A DNA stretch of 64,000 bases from Nitrospira sp. (GCA_031315995.1 JALDRG010000005.1:242432-306431); one strand, 5' to 3'. Positions 7,006 through 15,739 are shown, numbered from the stretch's first letter. Numbers and translations: made by a program. The notes: generated from the sequence alone by a model not told the origin.

Positions 7006-8535
7006 CTACAAACGACGCCGTTTTCGCCAAACCAGGAGTCCGAAGAGGACGGTCATCGCCGGAAGCAGAATGACTTGGACGTAGAGCAGAATGCGTTCCT
7101 GGAGCGGGTTGGGGGTAAAGGGTCGAAGTGCGGGATCTTTGGGTGTGAGCGAAATGAGATCCCGTTCTTCCGTGAGCCATCCCACTGTGCGCTGAAAAAA
7201 GTCACTGTTGCCGACGAAGTTGATGAACCCGTTGCTGGCGAATGCGGAATTGCCGACGACCACTATGGCGGGACGTGGCTTGCCTTCCTCGGGCGTTTGC
7301 TTCGGGGTCAAGGCTGCGGCCAGCGCCAGGGGACCTTGGACGTCTTCTTTTTCGGTATAGCTGACGACTCGACCCTTCATGTCGGTTTCAGCCCAGCTGC
7401 GCGGCGAGGTGCGTGCGAGCGGGACATAGTCCCAATCTTTTCCTTGCTCTTCCTGGAACGTGAGATGGCGGGCCAGTGGAAACAGTACCGCAGCGGTGAG
7501 TTCATGAGTAATTTCGTGGTCGGTGAAGGTGCGAACCAAGAGGGCGGTCAGGTCACCCTGCGCGAGTCGATCTTGCAGATCAACCAAGACCCCTGGTCCC
7601 AGTTCAAGGCCCCAGACTTTGAGCAGATCGTCCAGGTTTGACTGTGTGTCGGGATCGACCAGCACGAGGAGGTGTCCCCCCTTGGCGACATAGGTTTGAA
7701 TGCGTTCCTTCTCCTCTTTGGTCACAGCCCGCCGCGGGCCGGCAATGATCAGGACATCGGTGTTCTCCGGTACGGCGGATTCCTGGAGCAAGGTGACGGT
7801 GCCGATGTCATATCCTTGTTTTTGCAGCACTTCTTTGGTCAACGCCAGCCCGCCGCGGTCCGTGTCATCCAGGCTTCGTTCACCGTGACCTTCCAGGAAT
7901 ACAACCCGCTTCTTCGTGTCTTTGGACACGCGGAGGAGGGCCCCGGTAATCTCGACCTCAGCTGGCGACGTAATACGAACCGATTGTGGACCGCTTTCAA
8001 AGATGGCGATGTCGGTTCGGGTGATCCCGTAGTTTTGTGCCACTTTCGGCTGTCGCTCGGGGTCGATGAACTGGACCGTCAGCTTGGAGCTGGCCTGTCG
8101 ATAACTATCCAATCGTTCCTTGTAGGCCTGGTAGCCGGGATCCTTTTCCCTTGTGAACACCGTAATGCTGACGTCTCGGGGGATGTTGCGAAGGACGCGA
8201 TAGGTTTCCGGCGCGAGCGTATAGTTCTGATTCTCGGAGAAATCCCAACGGATTGAATGTCGAGCAGCAAGGAAATTGACGATGGCGAGGATTGCCACAA
8301 ACAGCGCCACCATCAGTGCGCTATTCGCGCCCATTCGGGTCGATCGTTGGGAGGAGAAGGTCTTGAGACGATCGAAGTGGATAGCGAACGCCCAGATCAG
8401 GCAAGCCAGGGCCAGCCCTTCCAGGAGCGTCACGAGCCAGAGCTGGTCGGGGACCAGGGAATAGGCGATCACTCCGGCAAGAGCCAGGCCGGTTCCGATG
8501 GCGCCGATGGGAAGGGTGCGACGAGTTATTTCCAT
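7006..8535 (-). CDS. GldG-like ABC transporter accessory protein
   Basis: A 509-residue protein. The N-terminus has about three membrane spans (to residue ~90). A periplasmic region follows with the GldG/IFT52-like opening SIRWDFSENQNYTLAPETY and DVSITVFTREKDPGYQAYKE, then VLIIAGPRRAVTKEEKERIQ and GGHLLVLVDPDTQSNLDDLL. A last span is followed by a basic tail (VWRKRRRL). This is the layout of the auxiliary component encoded beside GldA/GldF-type transporters, used for gliding in Bacteroidetes but widespread elsewhere with unknown cargo. The ATG at 8535 has GGTGG upstream and overlaps the permease gene by 10 nt, which indicates translational coupling. Confidence 0.85.
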   Translation of the reverse strand: MEITRRTLPIGAIGTGLALAGVIAYSLVPDQLWLVTLLEGLALACLIWAFAIHFDRLKTFSSQRSTRMGANSALMVALFVAILAIVNFLAARHSIRWDFSENQNYTLAPETYRVLRNIPRDVSITVFTREKDPGYQAYKERLDSYRQASSKLTVQFIDPERQPKVAQNYGITRTDIAIFESGPQSVRITSPAEVEITGALLRVSKDTKKRVVFLEGHGERSLDDTDRGGLALTKEVLQKQGYDIGTVTLLQESAVPENTDVLIIAGPRRAVTKEEKERIQTYVAKGGHLLVLVDPDTQSNLDDLLKVWGLELGPGVLVDLQDRLAQGDLTALLVRTFTDHEITHELTAAVLFPLARHLTFQEEQGKDWDYVPLARTSPRSWAETDMKGRVVSYTEKEDVQGPLALAAALTPKQTPEEGKPRPAIVVVGNSAFASNGFINFVGNSDFFQRTVGWLTEERDLISLTPKDPALRPFTPNPLQERILLYVQVILLPAMTVLFGLLVWRKRRRL

Positions 8536-9314
8536 CGTGACGAATCCACCACTCGGTGAGCGAGGAACAACATGAGGACGGTGCCGCTCACGTAATAAAC
8601 CAAATCTTTCGTGTCGACCAGCCCACGGACCAAATGATCGAAATGTTCCATGAACGAGAGGTACGAGACCACGTGGCCAGCCGGCGTGTCACCCAAGAGT
8701 GAGCCGAGGCCTGCCAACAGCCAACACATCAAGAGAAGGCCGAAGCTGGTAAAAGCGGCCACAATTTGATTCTCGGTGATGGATGAGGCAAAGAGGCCGA
8801 CGGCCAGGAAGAACCCTCCAAGGAGTGTCATGCCGAGATAGCCCGTCAGGACCGGATACCAGTCGAAATCGCTGAAGAGGGCCAGCGTGAGCGGCACCAA
8901 GGTGGTGAGGAGCAGCATCCCGATAAAGACCAGATACACGCTGATGAATTTCCCGACAATAATCTCGCTGACCCGCACCGGAGCGGTCATCAAGAATTCG
9001 AAGGTCCTGAGCTTTCGTTCCTCAGCCAGGAGCCGCATGGTCAGAATGGGGAGAATTAACAGCAGCACGAACCGCATACTGGCGAAGAGATTGCGGAATA
9101 CCAGATCGTTCAGGTTAATCTGCGCGGTGCCGCCCTGCATTTGCATCAGCTGAATCGCTTGGGCCCCGGTAAACACAATATAAAGATACGCGAGGAAGCC
9201 AAAGGTGAGCAGGAACACGCCACCGACGACGTAGACGATCGGAGAGACGAAATATGAGCGGAGTTCCTTCGCGATAATGGCTTGAACCGGTGGCATCGCG
9301 TTAGTATCGTTCAC
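8526..9314 (-). CDS. ABC-2 type transporter permease (GldF-like)
   Basis: A 262-residue integral membrane protein with about six hydrophobic spans. It opens with IIAKELRSYFVSPIVYVVGG, typical of ABC-2 permeases in which a short cytoplasmic helix precedes the first span. The conserved loop LLAEERKLRTFEFLMTAPV, which contacts the ATPase, is present around residues 90-108. The start is a GTG at 9314 that overlaps the ATPase gene by 14 nt; an ATG six codons later is an alternative and neither has a strong Shine-Dalgarno. With the upstream ATPase and the downstream GldG-like and DUF4340 genes it forms a complete export-type ABC system of unknown substrate. Confidence 0.88.
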   Translation of the reverse strand: MNDTNAMPPVQAIIAKELRSYFVSPIVYVVGGVFLLTFGFLAYLYIVFTGAQAIQLMQMQGGTAQINLNDLVFRNLFASMRFVLLLILPILTMRLLAEERKLRTFEFLMTAPVRVSEIIVGKFISVYLVFIGMLLLTTLVPLTLALFSDFDWYPVLTGYLGMTLLGGFFLAVGLFASSITENQIVAAFTSFGLLLMCWLLAGLGSLLGDTPAGHVVSYLSFMEHFDHLVRGLVDTKDLVYYVSGTVLMLFLAHRVVDSSRWK

Positions 9315-10269
9315 TTTCGGTCGTGTCGTCCGTTTTGGATAGACCGTCTTCGCGTTGGGTCAGCCTGAGGAAGACGTCTTCCAAGGTCATCGCCACGGGT
9401 TTCATTTCGAGCAATCCCCAATCCTGTCCCACTGCATAGCGTGCGACTTCTTCTCGGATATCTCTGCCTAGAGCACATTCGATGAGGATCGTGCGGGGAT
9501 CAGGAGTCGTCATCACATGCTCGACTCCGGCGACGGTCCGAAAGCGTTCGAGGACATTTGCCGGAGGGGCTTTGAGGGTCACGCTGATCTTTTCCGATCG
9601 CCGGAGCCGGGCGGACAACTGGTCCGGCGTGTCTTCGGCGACAATCCGGCCGCCATTAATGATGACCACGCGCTGACAGACGGCAGTCGCCTCAGGAAGA
9701 ATGTGCGTGCTCAAAATCACTGAGTGAGAGCCAGCCAGGCTCTTGATCAATTCTCTGATTTCGATAATTTGTTTTGGGTCGAGACCGACGGTGGGTTCGT
9801 CCAGGATCAGGACCGGTGGATCGTGGATCAGCGCCTGTGCGAGGCCGACCCGCTGGCGATACCCGCGCGATAGATTGGCGATGAGCCGATGACGGACAGA
9901 TCCTAAGGAAAGCCGCTCCACAACACGATTCATACCGGCGGTCAGGTCCGCGCCACTGAGTCCGCGAAGTTTGCCGACGAAGGCGAGATATTCGGAGACC
10001 GTGAGCTCCTGATACACCGGAGGCGTTTCCGGCAAATACCCGATGCGCTTTTTCACCTCATCCGGTTGGTCTGCGCAGTCGAATCCTGCAACCTGCGCGG
10101 TCCCTTCCGTCGCGGGGATGAAGGAGGTCAGGATGCGCATGGTGGTGGTTTTCCCGGCGCCATTTGGGCCAAGGAAGGCCAAGACCTCACCTTTCTCGAC
10201 GCGGAAGGTTACGCGGTCAATCGCTGTGAGATGGCCATACCGTTTTGTGATGTTGCGAACTTCGATCAT
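9301..10269 (-). CDS. ABC transporter ATP-binding protein (GldA-like)
   Basis: A 322-residue cytoplasmic ATPase, first gene of the cluster. Walker A GPNGAGKT is at 34-41. The signature is LSRGYRQ (133-139), the variant common in ABC-2 importers and exporters of this group. Walker B VLILDEP is at 153-159, and the switch His is in STH (189). A C-terminal regulatory part of about 100 residues follows, as is usual for GldA/CcmA-type subunits. It powers the adjacent permease. The upstream region (10270-10515) separates it from a divergent plus-strand gene and must hold promoters for both, though I see no clear consensus. Confidence 0.93.
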   Translation of the reverse strand: MIEVRNITKRYGHLTAIDRVTFRVEKGEVLAFLGPNGAGKTTTMRILTSFIPATEGTAQVAGFDCADQPDEVKKRIGYLPETPPVYQELTVSEYLAFVGKLRGLSGADLTAGMNRVVERLSLGSVRHRLIANLSRGYRQRVGLAQALIHDPPVLILDEPTVGLDPKQIIEIRELIKSLAGSHSVILSTHILPEATAVCQRVVIINGGRIVAEDTPDQLSARLRRSEKISVTLKAPPANVLERFRTVAGVEHVMTTPDPRTILIECALGRDIREEVARYAVGQDWGLLEMKPVAMTLEDVFLRLTQREDGLSKTDDTTESERY

Positions 10270-10450
10270 GCAGTCGAGATAGACGGCTGGATGGGTGTGA
10301 TTTTCGCTGTTCGTAAATACAGCACGTGGTGTGGCAAATCGAGGTGGATATTACCGACCGCCTTCGACGCAGTCAAGAGAGAGCTGTGTCTCTCCACTTC
10401 CGGGACGACAGGAAAAGACTTCGTCCGTCTTTACAGCGCGGTGTGTAACT

Positions 10451-10472
10451 GCTAAAGTTCCGCGACTTTAGC
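10451..10472. repeat. Palindrome in the divergent intergenic region
   Basis: A perfect 8-bp inverted repeat (GCTAAAGT and ACTTTAGC, 6-nt spacer) lies 44 nt before the ATG of the next plus-strand gene, between it and the divergent ABC cluster. It could be an operator or an RNA hairpin in the leader. Confidence 0.4.
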
Positions 10473-10515
10473 CCACGCTTCTCTACGCAACGAACGGGAA
10501 AGAGGTTCGTCTGAG

Positions 10516-10902
10516 ATGCAAAATGACATGAATCAACCGAGACCGAGCCTGCTCGGTGTGTTAGTGATCGGCGCGGCACTCTGCGTGGCCCTTGCTGGCC
10601 TCGGAAGTCTCCTGACCTCAGTCTATGCCGCTAATAACACCGTGTATGAGGTCAAAGGGACGGTTGAAGCCGTGAATGCAGCAGATGACCCTTCCGTTAT
10701 CGTGGTCAGGGGGAAGCAGGGAACGAATGAGGAAACGGTGGTCGGGGCGGTGTTTAAACAGGATGCCACTATTGTGCGCGGGAAAAAACGGATCCGACTC
10801 GGTCACATTCGTGCGGGAGACAAGGTGACGTTGAAGTATGTCAAAACTCGCGACGGCCTCACCGTTCGATCAATCGTTCTTCATCGCAATGAGCAAAGAT
10901 GA
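10516..10902 (+). CDS. Small exported or membrane-anchored beta-rich protein
   Basis: A 128-residue protein with an N-terminal hydrophobic segment (LLGVLVIGAALCVALAGLGS) ending near VYAANN, which could be a signal peptide or an anchor. The rest looks beta rich (VYEVKGTVEAVNAADDPSVI, ATIVRGKKRIRLGHIRAGDK, VTLKYVKTRDGLTVRSIVL) and resembles OB-fold-like periplasmic proteins of the DUF5666 type, a weak similarity. A GAGG lies about 10 nt before the ATG; a second ATG at codon 5 is possible. The next gene begins 47 nt downstream on the same strand, so the two may be co-transcribed. Confidence 0.65.
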   Translation: MQNDMNQPRPSLLGVLVIGAALCVALAGLGSLLTSVYAANNTVYEVKGTVEAVNAADDPSVIVVRGKQGTNEETVVGAVFKQDATIVRGKKRIRLGHIRAGDKVTLKYVKTRDGLTVRSIVLHRNEQR

Positions 10903-10949
10903 ACGACCAAGTTCGTGACCTGTTATTCACAAGGAGGTAGAGAGATTCT

Positions 10950-11609
10950 ATGATTCGACAGCATGGGGTGCGGGGGATAGCTGCGCCGGTCGCCGTCGGG
11001 TTGCTGCTCCTGCTGGGCTGCTCCGGAAAAGGCGACATTATTCCGATGAATTTGACCCCCAAGCAGCCCAAGAGTACCAATGGCGCGGTGCAGGTGGTCA
11101 AAGCTACGGCGGGTCCTCGGGTGACGGTGATCCCGTTTGAAGATGGTCGGGCCGATCGAACAAAGATCGGGAGCCGAAGTTCGCTGTGGGGAGGGGACAC
11201 ATATTTTAATGTGTCTAGCGGCAGCGCAGGCGAGGAAACCGCTCAGGCATTTGCCGACTATCTCAAGCGTAAAGGATGGCATGCGCAGTACGCCAAGACT
11301 GCTCCGTCCGCGACAGAATCTGGCTCCGATATTGTGCTGTCCGGTAAGATTCTCGAACTGGCTGTCGATGCCAGGCGCGGACTACTTCTTACCGATATTG
11401 AAGCCCGAAGCAAGCTCGTCATTCAGGCAAGTAATCGCGAAGATCATAGCTCGCTTGTCAGAACCGATGCTCATTCCGGTAGCCATGACAACGTGTTGTG
11501 GTTCGAGCCGCAGGATGGAGAAGATATTCTGTCGGAAGTGCTGGAAAAGAATTTCGAACGATTTGTCGTCAATACCAAATTCGAGGATCAGGCCATTCGA
11601 TTTCGTTAG
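10950..11609 (+). CDS. YajG-like lipoprotein
   Basis: A 219-residue lipoprotein: signal VAVGLLLLLGC with the lipobox Cys near residue 25, and a well placed AAGGAGG upstream of the ATG. After the anchor, VTVIPFEDGRADRTKIGSR recalls the opening strand of YajG-type and related transport-auxiliary lipoproteins. Next come a helix (AQAFADYLKRKGWHAQYAKT), a strand-turn (IVLSGKILELAVDAR) and another strand (EARSKLVIQASN), the usual alternation in that fold. The C-terminal part is acidic. Function is unknown; it is likely periplasmic and anchored to a membrane. Similarity to YajG is by pattern only. Confidence 0.7.
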   Translation: MIRQHGVRGIAAPVAVGLLLLLGCSGKGDIIPMNLTPKQPKSTNGAVQVVKATAGPRVTVIPFEDGRADRTKIGSRSSLWGGDTYFNVSSGSAGEETAQAFADYLKRKGWHAQYAKTAPSATESGSDIVLSGKILELAVDARRGLLLTDIEARSKLVIQASNREDHSSLVRTDAHSGSHDNVLWFEPQDGEDILSEVLEKNFERFVVNTKFEDQAIRFR

Positions 11610-11946
11610 GGCGAGGCGGAGAACGTAAGTAGGGTCGCTAGTGTGCCATATTGTTTGGCCGATGAAGGCCCCCGATGGTCTTCCCTGGTGTCCAATCTTG
11701 AACTGTTCGCGGTCAGGCGTTCTGCTCAACACAGAAAGGGATTGCGTTCTTTAGTCTCGATTCTGCATTGTTAGGTGAGATCGTAGATTTCTTCTTCGTT
11801 GAATGTTGCATTCTCTGCTCGTTTGTAGGGGACTTTGCTACCCCGACGGTATTGTCGCCAAGGAGAAAATTTCGTAGCCTGCGATCACTGTGTGCGAAGG
11901 TCATCAGGCAGACTGTGATGTACAGCTGTTCACACGAGGTGCTTCT
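11610..11946 (+). other. Intergenic region before rlpA
   Basis: About 340 nt without a supported gene. The minus ORF at 11713-12084 overlaps rlpA and has no recognisable content. The tract is more AT rich than its neighbours between about 11730 and 11870, as expected for a promoter region, but I cannot assign -35 and -10 boxes. Confidence 0.4.
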
Positions 11947-12606
11947 ATGGATATGAACTCCCTGACACTTTCCCGTCGTAAGGCTGGGTACGCTTTGGTT
12001 CCCCTGGCTGGGTGTCTTCTCCTGAGTGCCTGTTCTGCCGTACCAAAAGGTGAGCTCACGTTGGATCTTGGAATCAAGGATCAAGGAGTCGCCTCATGGT
12101 ACGGCAAGGAATTCCACGGGAAACTCGCAGCAAATGGGGAAGTCTTCGATATGACCGCCTATACGGCTGCTCACCGCAAGTTGCCCTTAGGAAGTGTGGT
12201 TCGCGTGGTTAATTTGACTAATGGGAAATCCGTCCAAGTTCGCATCAATGACCGCGGCCCCTACGTTGCAGGCCGAATGCTGGATCTCTCACGTGCTGCT
12301 GCGCGCGAACTGGGCATGGTTGAGATCGGTACCGCGGCCGTGCAAATTGAGGTAATTGGAGATCATCGTCCGGTCGCCCCCATCCCTGCTACCAAGATAC
12401 CAGCTGTGGCCGGCATGTTATTGAATATGGATACTTCTGCAGCGAGACAACACGGTCAAACGGATGAAGGGGTTAAACTGCCTGCCGTTCCAGTCAGAAT
12501 GATGCCGCAAGATGCCCTCTATGTGCGACGTGAACGCCGGATCGGCAACATGTTGGCTGCCGACTATACGGCGCACCACACTGTCCCCGGTCTGATCGTC
12601 TCATAA
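11947..12606 (+). CDS. rlpA: RlpA-like septal ring lytic transglycosylase or lipoprotein
   Basis: The track ORF starts 19 codons early; the ATG at 11947 has a GAGG about 8 nt upstream and leads into a lipoprotein signal (VPLAGCLLLSAC). The mature part is a double-psi beta-barrel: GVASWYGKEFHGKLAANGE, then MTAYTAAHRKLPLGSVVRVV and VRINDRGPYVAGRMLDLSRA, the RlpA hallmark. In studied RlpA proteins this domain cleaves naked glycan strands at the septum. The 219-residue product lacks the C-terminal SPOR domain seen in longer homologues; its tail of about 80 residues is unremarkable. It likely acts at the outer membrane. Stand-alone gene, with an intergenic region on each side. Confidence 0.9.
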   Translation: MDMNSLTLSRRKAGYALVPLAGCLLLSACSAVPKGELTLDLGIKDQGVASWYGKEFHGKLAANGEVFDMTAYTAAHRKLPLGSVVRVVNLTNGKSVQVRINDRGPYVAGRMLDLSRAAARELGMVEIGTAAVQIEVIGDHRPVAPIPATKIPAVAGMLLNMDTSAARQHGQTDEGVKLPAVPVRMMPQDALYVRRERRIGNMLAADYTAHHTVPGLIVS

Positions 12607-12738
12607 GTTGGCGCAAGTCGCACGCCGTCAGTTGACACTCCCGCACGTTCTTGATTAAACTGCCGGGTCTATAGTGACGCCTGATTTCGCTGTCATTATT
12701 TATGTTTGTCGATTTTAACTGTGGAGGTTGAGAGCTGA

Positions 12739-12942
12739 ATGGCAAAGAAACCAGCCGGTGAATCAGACGAAGTCCGACTCAAGAACAAAATTTCGAAGCA
12801 AGCGCAAGGTGACACGAAACGTTCTGGTGATCCGGCTGCTCGCTCCTTGCGCAAACGACTTAAGCGAGTACAGCGTAAACGACGCGCACTTTCGTTGAGA
12901 AAGAAGCATGCGGCGGGAAAACAAGCTGAGACGAAATCCTGA
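12739..12942 (+). CDS. Small highly basic protein
   Basis: 67 residues, about one third Lys or Arg, with no hydrophobic core (KRLKRVQRKRRALSLRKKHA). The composition suggests RNA or DNA binding, but no motif is recognised. A GGAGG about 13 nt before the ATG supports translation. It sits between rlpA and the HEAT-repeat gene, 64 nt before the latter's start, and may share a transcript with it. A TTGACA about 100 nt upstream lacks a good -10 partner. It could be an unstructured nucleoid- or ribosome-associated protein; nothing more can be claimed. Confidence 0.6.
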   Translation: MAKKPAGESDEVRLKNKISKQAQGDTKRSGDPAARSLRKRLKRVQRKRRALSLRKKHAAGKQAETKS

Positions 12943-13005
12943 ACGGTTGCAGGATTTCGGGACTTGATCACTACGCCTACCCTCTGCGGGACAAGGAATA
13001 TCGAT

Positions 13006-13836
13006 ATGGAACACGGTGGTGAAAAAGAAGAGCAGGCCCAGGCTGTTTCCCCTATAGGCCAAGTTACAGACGAGACTTTGACCGATCAGGTCTCGGACGG
13101 ATTAGCTGCGTCCTTGGATTCTTCAGCAGAGGCCCAGGACCTCAGTGATCCATTGCAGGAAGTAGTTCTTGAGGAAGAGCAGGTCAAAGATGAAATCGAC
13201 ATTCAGGTCGACCTTCTCAAGGATCCTGATTGGGTGGTCCGGCGCGAAGCCGCGATCACGCTGGGAGAAATGGGCGACGAGCGATGCGTGGAGCCACTTG
13301 CCAACGCACTTCGGGATGGCGATTGGCAGGTTCGAGAGGTTGCGATTGATGGCCTTGGGCAGATCGGTTCTCCTTCTGTTGAGGTGCTTCTCAAGTTGCT
13401 TCGCGATTGGGACGTCCGTAAGTCCGCCATTTTGGCGCTGGGAAAGATTCGTGATGAACGAGTCCTGGAACCGCTGATGCAGCAGCTTCGTAACGATGAG
13501 TTTATGGAGGATGCCACCGATGCATTGGTGAATCTTGGTGAGCCATCCTTGCCGGGGTTGATTAAAGCATTAAAGGACAAAGAGGAATTGGTGCGGAAAC
13601 AGGCGGTGATTGCGTTGGGACGGATTAAATCACCCGAAGCGATCGATCCGTTGATCGAAATGTTGCAAAATAAAGACTGGTTTACTCGCTTGACGGCTGC
13701 CGCAGCACTTGAGGCTATTGGCGATGAACGTGGTCGAGAAGCGATCAAGCCGTTATTGAAAGACCACGATATGGTAGTCAAGATGCGGGTCGAACGCATT
13801 CTTGCAAAATGGAAGAAGCAACCGGCTACCGTTTAG
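13006..13836 (+). CDS. HEAT-repeat protein, cytoplasmic
   Basis: The ATG at 13006 is preceded by AAGGA; the track start (TTG at 12964) is 14 codons earlier and less likely. The 276-residue product has an acidic, Gln/Glu-rich N-terminus (~65 residues). About six HEAT/PBS-lyase-type repeats follow, such as DPDWVVRREAAITLGEMGDE, DGDWQVREVAIDGLGQIGS and NKDWFTRLTAAAALEAIGDE. There is no signal peptide. Such solenoids usually bind proteins or act as lyase-like scaffolds; no ligand can be inferred. It converges with the coiled-coil gene, with 8 nt between the two stop codons. A second HEAT protein is encoded 0.5 kb away on the other strand. Confidence 0.9.
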   Translation: MEHGGEKEEQAQAVSPIGQVTDETLTDQVSDGLAASLDSSAEAQDLSDPLQEVVLEEEQVKDEIDIQVDLLKDPDWVVRREAAITLGEMGDERCVEPLANALRDGDWQVREVAIDGLGQIGSPSVEVLLKLLRDWDVRKSAILALGKIRDERVLEPLMQQLRNDEFMEDATDALVNLGEPSLPGLIKALKDKEELVRKQAVIALGRIKSPEAIDPLIEMLQNKDWFTRLTAAAALEAIGDERGREAIKPLLKDHDMVVKMRVERILAKWKKQPATV

Positions 13837-13844
13837 TACGAGCT

Positions 13845-14279
13845 TCACCTGCGGAGGAGAATATCGAGTTCTCTTTGGATGTCATCCAGTTTCGTGGCAG
13901 ATACTTTCTTGCCAAGAGCCAATTCCAGACGAATTTCCCTTATTTTTCCAGCCAATTCCATGACCTGAGCAGTAGGATCTGCCCGCTTTTCCCCACGTGT
14001 GGCTAGTTCGAGTGAGTCGACGGCTTCTGCCAGCTCCCTCGCAGCATCGGTCGTACGCTTGTCGTGGAGTTCAGCCTTTGCTTGCACCACCCTGGATTTG
14101 GCATCCACCAGACTTTGACGGCGGTGTAGATCCCGCTCACTTCCAAGAGTGGTATCCACTACATTCCGTGAAAAATCGCGCACCATTTGTTCAAGATTAT
14201 TGGTCGGCTGTTTACCCCAGAGGTATCCGAATCCGAACGAGAGCGCTAGTAGCATCGATAGCCCTATGAGCCTGAGCAT
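13845..14279 (-). CDS. Membrane-anchored coiled-coil protein
   Basis: A 144-residue protein with a single N-terminal span (LIGLSMLLALSFGFGYLWG) followed by a charged, helical region. The heptad-like segments QSLVDAKSRVVQAKAELHDK and DAARELAEAVDSLELATRGE suggest a coiled coil. The C-terminus (ATKLDDIQRELDILLRR) continues the helix. No known family is recognised. It is the second gene of a probable minus-strand pair with the exported HEAT-repeat protein, whose stop lies 15 nt upstream of this start. Together they may form a membrane-tethered assembly, which is inference from spacing only. Confidence 0.75.
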   Translation of the reverse strand: MLRLIGLSMLLALSFGFGYLWGKQPTNNLEQMVRDFSRNVVDTTLGSERDLHRRQSLVDAKSRVVQAKAELHDKRTTDAARELAEAVDSLELATRGEKRADPTAQVMELAGKIREIRLELALGKKVSATKLDDIQRELDILLRR

Positions 14280-14293
14280 GCTGGTCTCAGCCC

Positions 14294-15739
14294 TTAGCGG
14301 GCGCTCCCTTGCTTGTCTTTTCTAGACAACACGTGGATCAGGCTTCCTGCCGAAGCGATGCGAACGGTGGGATCCGAATCTTGCAAACCAGTCTTGAGCG
14401 GAAGGATCAGCGACTTCAGTTGTGATTTTCCCAATGCTCTGGCGGCCATGAGTCGTGGAAGTGGTTGCTGATCTCTGAGCAACCTTTCGAGTATTGTCAG
14501 GGCATTGGGAGTTGTTGCGGCTGCCAGAGCATATGCAGTACCTGCGCGTACTGATGGATCGGGATGTCGGGCGAGGTCGGTTGCATTCAAAATGGCACTG
14601 GCATCACCCAGCCGGAGCAAGGCTTCCACCGCGCTGATGCGCACGTGCTCGTCAGGGTCGCGCAAGAGCGTCTGTACGACGCTACGACCTTCTGCCGCGC
14701 CCAGGCGGCCAATGCCGGAGGCGGCGACGCTACGAACGCGCGGATTCTCGTCACTCAGCGCGTGTGTCAGTGGAGCGATGCCCTCAGTGCTGCCGAATTC
14801 TCCTAACGCACCGGCTGCGAAGGCCCGAACGGAAGGATGAGGGTCGTAGATGGCTTGGCTCAGGATGGATAAGCTAGCAGGACGACGTAAGCGCCCCAAC
14901 GTTCCTAATGCGGCCATGCGCACTTCAGGGTCGGGCAGTGTCACGGCATTGGAGATATCGGTCAGGACATCCGTTCGTCCAAGTTTATACAATCCCGCGA
15001 GGGCAAAAATAGATTCAGGACCTTCATCGATACGAGCGATTTCTGTGAGTTGATCCAATATGTCGGTGACTTTGGCATCGCTGAGCGCATTGATCGCAGC
15101 AATACGAACACCGGGTGCTTCATCACGTAACGCCCGTTTGAGAGCCGAGGAGCGTCCAGCCATCCCGCTGCGGCCGATGGCTTCGGCCGCGCGAGCGCGG
15201 ACGAGTGCTGATGAATCCAGAAGGCCGTCCTCAAGGATCGGTAACGTATCGCTCGCGCCCATGTCAGCCAGCGCCGTATAGGCGGCGATGCGGATATGTT
15301 CCTGTGAGTCGCGGACACGTGTGACAATAACATTTCGTGCGATTTCTCGTAACAATTCCGGCTCGTCAGGACGATTGTTCGCGACGAGTTTGACGTATAA
15401 CTTCCAGGCTTCCTCAGGTTTGCCAAGCTTGAGATGACTCCGGATGCCATAACGAATCACTTTCGGACCAGGCTCTTGGCCGGAGGGTATGCGTTGCAGG
15501 ATCTCGAGCACGCGGCTGTACTCGGCCGCCTGATAGAGGGTCATCGCCTCTCGTTCGAGTGGGGTGACCGTGGGCTTGGGCGTTGATGAGGCTGCTGTTG
15601 CTGTATGAGGGACGGCCCAAGCAAACAGCACAAGCCCAGCGGGTAGCATCCAAGGAGAACATCGGCGGCCTCGCACGAGACTGGGCCAGGGACCAGTCTC
15701 GTTACCACTTGTTCGGGGTGCGTGCGGTGGCCGGTGCAT
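14294..15739 (-). CDS. Exported HEAT-repeat protein
   Basis: A 481-residue protein. The N-terminus has a hydrophobic segment (MLPAGLVLFAWAVPHTATA) preceded by about 30 basic residues; the start at 15739 has GAGG 8 nt upstream, with a later Met at codon 31 as an alternative. Residues 55-130 look like helical TPR-type pairs (LYQAAEYSRVLEILQRIPSG). After that come at least nine HEAT units such as DSSALVRARAAEAIGRSGMA, DENPRVRSVAASGIGRLGAA and HPDPSVRAGTAYALAAATTP. It is probably periplasmic or membrane anchored. The gene overlaps the end of the glucan phosphorylase gene by 38 nt. The domain call is firm; the function is unknown. Confidence 0.88.
   Translation of the reverse strand: MHRPPHAPRTSGNETGPWPSLVRGRRCSPWMLPAGLVLFAWAVPHTATAASSTPKPTVTPLEREAMTLYQAAEYSRVLEILQRIPSGQEPGPKVIRYGIRSHLKLGKPEEAWKLYVKLVANNRPDEPELLREIARNVIVTRVRDSQEHIRIAAYTALADMGASDTLPILEDGLLDSSALVRARAAEAIGRSGMAGRSSALKRALRDEAPGVRIAAINALSDAKVTDILDQLTEIARIDEGPESIFALAGLYKLGRTDVLTDISNAVTLPDPEVRMAALGTLGRLRRPASLSILSQAIYDPHPSVRAFAAGALGEFGSTEGIAPLTHALSDENPRVRSVAASGIGRLGAAEGRSVVQTLLRDPDEHVRISAVEALLRLGDASAILNATDLARHPDPSVRAGTAYALAAATTPNALTILERLLRDQQPLPRLMAARALGKSQLKSLILPLKTGLQDSDPTVRIASAGSLIHVLSRKDKQGSAR

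Noticed and set aside
12632-12660. TTGACA with TTAAAC 17 nt later, before the basic small gene
   Set aside because: The -10 matches only about half of the consensus and a nearby TATAGT has the wrong spacing.
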